DNA of 64,000 nucleotides. It comes from Molanna angustata. Its lineage: Eukaryota > Arthropoda > Insecta > Trichoptera > Molannidae. The notes below the pieces were generated by a model. The model saw only the letters and a program-made list of their open reading frames with translations. It searched no databases and was not told where the DNA came from. The DNA lies in assembly GCA_963576475.1 (NCBI GenBank), contig OY754968.1, forward strand, positions 19,764,734 to 19,828,733, in the 5' to 3' direction. The translations under genes were made by a program, and so were the position numbers. Shown here in pieces: positions 58,666-64,000 of this stretch. Positions within the stretch are counted from its first letter, which is position 1. Each line of letters begins with the position of its first letter.

Positions 58666-59905
58666 GATTGACCTGTTAGTAGCCCGAGAAACAATACATT
58701 TTTACTCCTCACTAACCCAATGGGATATAGTGGGGAGTTATGATTTCGCAATTTTTAAGGCTATTATTTTTTATAAGACTGATTATCAACTAGTATCATG
58801 CTGACATTGAATTCTGAAAGTTTCATTTCACGTGTGCTATGTACGGCGTGTTTATTTTACTTCATCAATTATAGACTAAAGTACTCATTCGATTCTTTTC
58901 AAATTTTGCATATATATACAACTTATACTCACTTAGACACAAGATTTTGAAGCATATCTGAATGGTGCTTCTCATTTTTTATAACTATCAAATATTCCAA
59001 AGTGACGTTAAGTTAAAATTTGAAATTTTTATTTTCAAATTGGTAAAAAGACACATCACTTCCATAAAGTGGCATTGAAGAATTATCAAGTTTTCATACT
59101 AAAATATTTAAATAAAAAAGTAATTGACATACTCATTACATGAAAATGCTGAAAATTTTCCATACAAAATTTGAATACCTACTTTATGGAGTGACTTGTT
59201 AGTGAGGAGTTTAACGTTGGCCACAACCCACTCGTTTTATTTATAGTAGGTACAATTAATTCACATTCAAGAATTACACAATAAAAAATAACATATAGTT
59301 CTTTACCAGAATGCAAGCACTCGTGTGTAAAGGAGATAAAATTATAATGTTTCCAACCAATGATCTCATTTAAACTTCTCACGCATAGGTTGGTTGGTAT
59401 ATAGAAAATATTCATCCAAGTCATAACATTTGATATTGTTATGACTGAATCAGATATCTAAATAATACCTAATAATGTATCGGGTGTAATGCAATTAGGC
59501 GATAAGTTAACCTCTATAAAAATCAATCAATTTTTTCAGCTAATGACAAGGAAAGGTAAGAGGCAGGGTGTTGAGGTAGGTATGGGGGGGAGGGAGGAAG
59601 GTAACGAAGGGGAGGAGCACCGCCCTTTGTCGGCCATCTATCTCTCCACTGAAAATTGCTCACCTGTACATCTCACCTCGCGGATACGGGAATGGATTTA
59701 AAATAAACATAACCTATTATTTCACTTTCACAAAGTTTTATTTGGGCGTTAATTTTATTTTATCTTGCTTTAAAAAACAACACCTTATTATGCCTACATT
59801 TAAAATTTACAATAATTTAAAAAAGGTTCACTTAATTAACAATATATTTTTTTTTATTTTATTTTTTTTTTGTTTTAAAAAAAATATCTTTGTTAAACGA
59901 GAACA
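58666..59905. other. Stretch with no gene seen
   Basis: Mostly AT-rich. 59,570-59,690 has a G-rich run and a GC-richer part (GGAGGAGCACCGCCCTTTGT) without coding motifs. Confidence 0.5.
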
Positions 59906-59911
59906 TATAAA

Positions 59912-60055
59912 TCATCCTACATTCCCTAAATATAGCATAAATGCTTGTTCTATAGGTGAACGATATCGGTCGAGGCCGGATTCGAACTCGCGACCACTAG
60001 ATTACGAGCCCAGCGCGCTAACTGCTCTGCCATTGACCCATCTATCATATATTTA
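59912..60055 (-). mobile_element. tRNA-derived SINE with both internal promoter boxes
   Basis: On the minus strand TGGCAGAGCAGTTAGCGCGC (box A) is followed by GTGGTCGCGAGTTCGAATCC (box B) at near-tRNA spacing. The whole resembles a tRNA gene with GGTC...GACC acceptor-like ends (about 60,041 to 59,970). The sequence then continues into a body with AAGCATTTATGCTATATTTA and GGGAATGTAGGATGAT, also found (opposite strand) at 38,222-38,262. Because of this body and the family member at 3,120-3,175, I call it a SINE rather than a tRNA gene. Confidence 0.6.
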
Positions 60056-60124
60056 TATTTCGTTCCTTTAGCAAAAAAAAGGTAAATAGGTGAAACCAGA
60101 TTAGTCAGACAGGTGGTCATAAGT

Positions 60125-60370
60125 GTGGTATAAGTCAGGTGGTCAGACCAACATTGACCTACTCATCTGAGTACTGGGATTCAAAGAACAGCAATATCCA
60201 GACTTTTCAATCCTACGAGATGAGAATGCTCAGTTGGGCTGGTGGTGTTGGACAGGGTGCAGAACGTCCGTGGCAGTTACAAAGTCACGCTAATCAGCAA
60301 AAAAACTGACTGAGAACAGATTGAGATGGTAGAGACACATTATGAGACTATCACAGGATAATATATAGTC
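60125..60370 (+). pseudogene. RTE-clade C-terminal fragment, very decayed
   Basis: The plus frame VVRPTLTYSSEYWDSKNSNI, EMRMLSWAGGVGQGAERPW and then RTD-DGRDTL-like remnants follow the order RP.LTY.SE.W ... EMRML.W..GV ... LRW.GH of RTE elements. Multiple stops. About 245 bp survive. Confidence 0.6.
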
Positions 60371-62325
60371 CAGATAGAGCACTTGAACAAATAACAAAGT
60401 TTCATTGTAATCAAATGGATGATATAAGAGAACAAAAAGGACATACTAAGATACAAATGACATCTGCAATTTTTACCTATAGAAAGGGGATGTGCATTGG
60501 GAAACGCAAACCCCTCCCAGGTTTCAGAATTACTTTTTTCATACCTATATTCAAAAAAGAAGGAAATATTAAATAACCAGCCATTAAAAAAATATTTGTT
60601 TTTTGACGTTGATATATCTACTAATTGGTAGAAAAAAATCGATAGGGTTCGCTTTTCAAGAACCCTGCAATTCATTATATGACAATTTAATATTCAAATA
60701 TATACCTAGGATATATTGCTACGACATTTTCCGCGTGCTTTCTCAAAAGTTCGTCAAAAAATCAAAGGTTTATTTTTTTAATAAATTATTATTTTAGACT
60801 TTATAACCATTCTGTTATTCTGGCGTTGTGATAAGTTATTGGTTTCTTTCCGCGGCGATCACTAATATCCCCTAATGTGGGTAGGCCAGGCTAAAACACA
60901 AGAACGCCGCACAAAATCAAAGCGGACAACAAAAAAACACGATCTATCGATATACAATCCAAACGACACGCAAACCCGTAAGCCAAAGTGAACACTCCAA
61001 CCATAAAATTAAAGATCAGTTTCGAGTGCAGCCGACTGTGGACAAGAACGCCGTTGAAAGTGGAAGGAAAGCGTGAAGTTGTAAAGATAAAAAAAAACCT
61101 ACTACAAATCACACGAGATGAGAACACGAGGCTGACCGCGTCTAGGCAGATATTTCCAAAATTTTATATTGGTGGAACCTCTCACTATATTGTTTTGACT
61201 TATAAATCTATAAACTTATGATTGTAAAGAAGTTGTAGAGACCTCCATAGTTTTAATGGTAAAAATCAAATGGGATATTATCAGTAGCGCCATCGCTTAT
61301 ATGTAGAATCCGAAAATCATGGCTTGCCAATGAACATTATGTTATGAAATTCAAGAACTAATATTTATTTGTTTTATGGCAAGCATACTACAAGATTAAA
61401 AATTAAACCGTTCTGTAGATACGATGCTTTACAGGGCCATAAATATAAATATTATTTTGGAATGTGATTTTAAAAATATTTTTCATGGCCACTGAAATGA
61501 ACAACGATGCTAAAAAACATTAAATTTTCTAGTCTCTAGTTCTAGTTCTAGTCTCGCCCCTGGATATTATCCTAAGATCATTCATTAACTTTTACAGGAC
61601 GATTTTTATTTCAAACTTCTACCATAATTCCTTTGATCCTTATCCTATTATTTTTTAGTATTATTACTTTGCGATTATTTGCTTTAATTTTTTAAATGAT
61701 TTGACCTTTACTAAATAAAATGATCGTCCTGCAAAAAGGAATACGTATCTTTTTAGTTTTCATTATATAAAGGAACGGGACAGTATGGATATTTGATAAA
61801 GAAAGCCTTTGAAAAAACATATTTTTTTCCTTATGACATGCATATTGCATATATCTAAAGCAGCAATTTGAATACCTTAATTTATTTTGCCCTTTTTCCG
61901 AATTATCGTGTAGGTAACATTAAATATTGTTTGATTTTTACCACTATTAGTAATTTCATATTTTTATTATACGACGACAAGACAATATTTTAATTACTTA
62001 CCTCCTATTATTTATTGAAATAAAAAAACAAAAACTAATTTTACACAATGAAGTGCAACAATCCTATGCACTTTTTAAGAAGAACAACCATACTGAGAAA
62101 AAATGAAAAAAATATTGGTTTAAAACCGGAATTTCGTCATAAAAGTCGAGAAAAAAGTGTCTCAAATAAAGATTTTTTCGCAGTGCAGTACACAATTTAC
62201 ATATTTTATTTTGAATATTTTGGAACAAACGCAATGATTAGGCTGCGTAAATGAAGAAAATCAGTATAGTCCATCCATCCAAATATAAACATTTATTATA
62301 TTTTAATAGATTCATGGAGGTTCCG
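60371..62325. other. No gene seen
   Basis: AT-rich except 60,840-61,160, which is less AT-rich and codon-like (AGTGCAGCCGACTGTGGACA, AGAACGCCGTTGAAAGTGGA). It has a 77-codon plus frame without any motif I know. It could be a retroelement leader or a gag-like scrap. Unassigned. Confidence 0.45.
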
Positions 62326-62329
62326 CGAA

Positions 62330-62480
62330 ACTCATTTTCAATACCGATGTTCTAGAGATGGTGTCGAAATCATTACCCGGGTGTAAAATGTTCCAGGAGG
62401 GGTAATTAGCCGGCGGGTAAACCGCGCTACCGGCCGCACACATCGAACATGCAACACACGCCGTCAAAAAGAACTATTTC
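62330..62480. promoter_or_regulatory. GC-rich island with TAATTAG site
   Basis: CATTACCCGGGTGTAAAATG, GGGTAATTAGCCGGCGGGTA and AACCGCGCTACCGGCCGCAC. Compact, unique in the window and non-coding in appearance. A candidate regulatory element by composition only. Confidence 0.25.
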
Positions 62481-62885
62481 TTATCTTACACCTTCAAATA
62501 TAATATTGAGTCTTACACATTATATTTTTAATTAACATTCGATAATTATTATCGACAGAATACTATTAAGATTAAAACATTCCGTCGTGGAAGTCAATTA
62601 CATCTTCCTAAATCAAGAAGCAGTGATGAGTATCAGTCAACAGATTCCACCATCAATCATAATCATCATCAAATCGTCAATTGACTTAAATATAAAATTG
62701 GTTGGGTTTTATAAAATCAAATCACTGATTTAGATTCCACGAACATTTATCTCCATCGGCCGAATCAACCGAAACAATCATATTGTGAAATTCAATAAAT
62801 ATTTGTGGAATTTAATTCAGTGACTGATTTTATGATCGCCCTTTGAAAGGATCCTAAATCTGTAATTTGATTTTATGAAAACCAA
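62481..62885. other. AT-rich stretch, no gene seen
   Basis: No feature recognised. Confidence 0.5.
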
Positions 62886-62899
62886 TCTACAATAGGTAT

Positions 62900-63195
62900 A
62901 AGTAAGTATTAGTCAGTCAATCAATTCTCCTAGCAATTTTCCAGCATAGTGATGGGTCTGTTTTCGTGTCCTATTCCTCCACTTTGTTCTTTCATATGAT
63001 TTATCCTCGGGGATCTATCATCTGAGCACCTCGCCATCGAAGCTTTGGCCTTCCAACACCACGTTGTTCCGGCAGTGTAATAATCATTTCCTCATTACCA
63101 ATATATTCAGGTGGTATGTCAAGAACGCCAACACTACCTCGTACATATTCGTTGCGGATTCTGTCATGTTTTGTGGCTCCAGACACCATCGCAAC
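62900..63195 (-). pseudogene. RTE-clade 3' fragment
   Basis: The minus strand reads MVSGATKHDRIRNEYVRGSV, GVGRPKLRWRG and, after a frame break near 63,000, TKWRNRTRK with a TDPSLC-like end. This is the C-terminal domain of RTE elements (compare HVRGILGVRDV at 53,460). It is truncated to under 300 bp and directly follows the tail of the LINE fragment upstream on the same strand. Confidence 0.65.
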
Positions 63196-63200
63196 ATCTT

Positions 63201-63686
63201 TTTTTTTGCCGTTCACCAGAGGTTGGTGTTCTTCGGCATAAACACAGCATAATATTGTTTATTGTGCAATTCAAAGACTGTACGACTATACAGTCCTAAA
63301 TCTTTAAACTGTTGACATTGATAAAAATTACAAATCATTCGTAATGTATGAGGACTAAGGCATGACAGGAGCGTCTCAATACTGGTGGGGAGTGGGTTCA
63401 TTTTAAAGTATAGTTCACGGGTTGGGAATTTTTGACAGTTAAAAAATACATGATTCAAATCTTCCTCTTCATCACATCCACAATCACAAATAGGTGAGTC
63501 TACAATATTAATTTTACACAGATGATTTTTTATGCAACAGTGTCCAATTCGCATTCTACAAACTGTTGACACTGTACGCTTATCAAATTTCATATCATAG
63601 AACCATGGTCTAGTTGGAATAGAACTTTGGATCGCAGAGAAATGTTTCCCTTTTAATGCTGAAATCCAGCATCTAGACCAGTTCAT
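63201..63686 (-). pseudogene. Jockey/I/R1-type LINE ORF2 C-terminus
   Basis: A 157-codon minus frame. VCRMRIGHCCIKNHLCKIN is followed by a zinc-knuckle-like Cys67-x-Cys69 ... His79-x4-Cys84 (SPICDCG ... LNHVFFNC). This is the C-terminal Cys/His region after the reverse transcriptase (and RNase H, when present) in Jockey/I/R1-type LINEs. The frame is intact to its stop at 63,213. Five bases later comes A9 (complement of 63,201-63,209), which could be its poly-A tail. No catalytic domain is retained. Confidence 0.65.
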
Positions 63687-63689
63687 TCA

Positions 63690-64000
63690 TTTCGGCAACT
63701 TAGTTAGTAACCCAAATCTCACTACCATTATCCAACACATAAGCTAATAAGAATAATGTATCTACCGTTAACATTGACGGTATAAAAATATCAGATGAAA
63801 TAAGTATGTACCTACCCATAATTAAAAAAAATGTTAACGCAATGGAAGTTCATAATTCTAAATTCAAATAATTCAAATTATAAAAATGTGACATTTCACC
63901 CCCCCCCCCCCTTTCCCCTCACGGACTGAAATAAAAATCATTATAAATGTTAATGGCCGCTTTCGCTGGTATAAATTTTTCCACTGATGATGCTAGCAGA
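63690..64000. other. Window end, no gene seen
   Basis: AT-rich with a C12-type run at about 63,898-63,912. Nothing else supported. Confidence 0.5.

Noticed and set aside
59970..60045. A genuine tRNA gene
   Set aside because: The stems are imperfect and the sequence continues into a repeat body with another copy at 38.2 kb, so a SINE is more likely. A structure scan could overturn this.

Overview
This window looks like AT-rich, non-coding eukaryotic chromosomal DNA from an insect, probably a moth or butterfly. The evidence is compositional and repeat-based: many copies of AGGTACCTAC-like words, and debris of RTE, CR1/Jockey, Penelope, hAT and pogo-type elements plus tRNA-derived SINEs. Nothing suggests a bacterium: there are no operons, ribosome binding sites or CRISPR arrays. 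I find no convincing host protein-coding gene. The sequence is intergenic or deep intronic, filled with nested transposable elements, tandem repeats and a few GC-richer islands that could be conserved regulatory DNA.

Layout. 1-7.2 kb: SINE/LINE tails, a 61-bp tandem repeat (4.4-4.75 kb) and a dispersed repeat with a nested insertion (5.6-6.5 kb). 7,273-19,709: the centrepiece, a 12.4-kb composite DNA transposon of pogo/Tigger type. It has 25-bp terminal inverted repeats (24/25 identical) and TA target duplications. It holds (i) a broken pogo-like DDE transposase on the minus strand, (ii) an apparently intact two-ORF non-LTR retrotransposon inserted into that transposase, and (iii) a 6.3-kb array of about 47 copies of a 134-bp unit, each carrying the same 14-bp motif as the transposon ends. 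20-36 kb: RTE-clade fragments, two of them head to head at 21.8-24.5 kb, and a 1.4-kb non-autonomous hAT element with a perfect 8-bp duplication. 36-49 kb: dispersed repeats, a 3-copy tandem running into (TTTA)n, a 230-bp MITE, a degraded transposase-like gene and a GC-rich island. 50.1-51.95 kb: long (TA)n arrays interrupted by a Penelope-like fragment bounded by perfect 66-bp inverted repeats. 53-64 kb: RTE fragments (one with a 15-bp duplication), another 61-bp tandem repeat, GC-rich islands with homeodomain-type TAATTA sites, a foldback MITE and two CR1/Jockey-like 3' ends.

The only intact-looking genes are ORF1 and ORF2 of the retrotransposon at about 8.2-12.7 kb. They would act together in target-primed reverse transcription of their own mRNA. 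Everything else coding is a relic. The most unusual structure is the pogo-type element that carries a satellite made of its own end motif.
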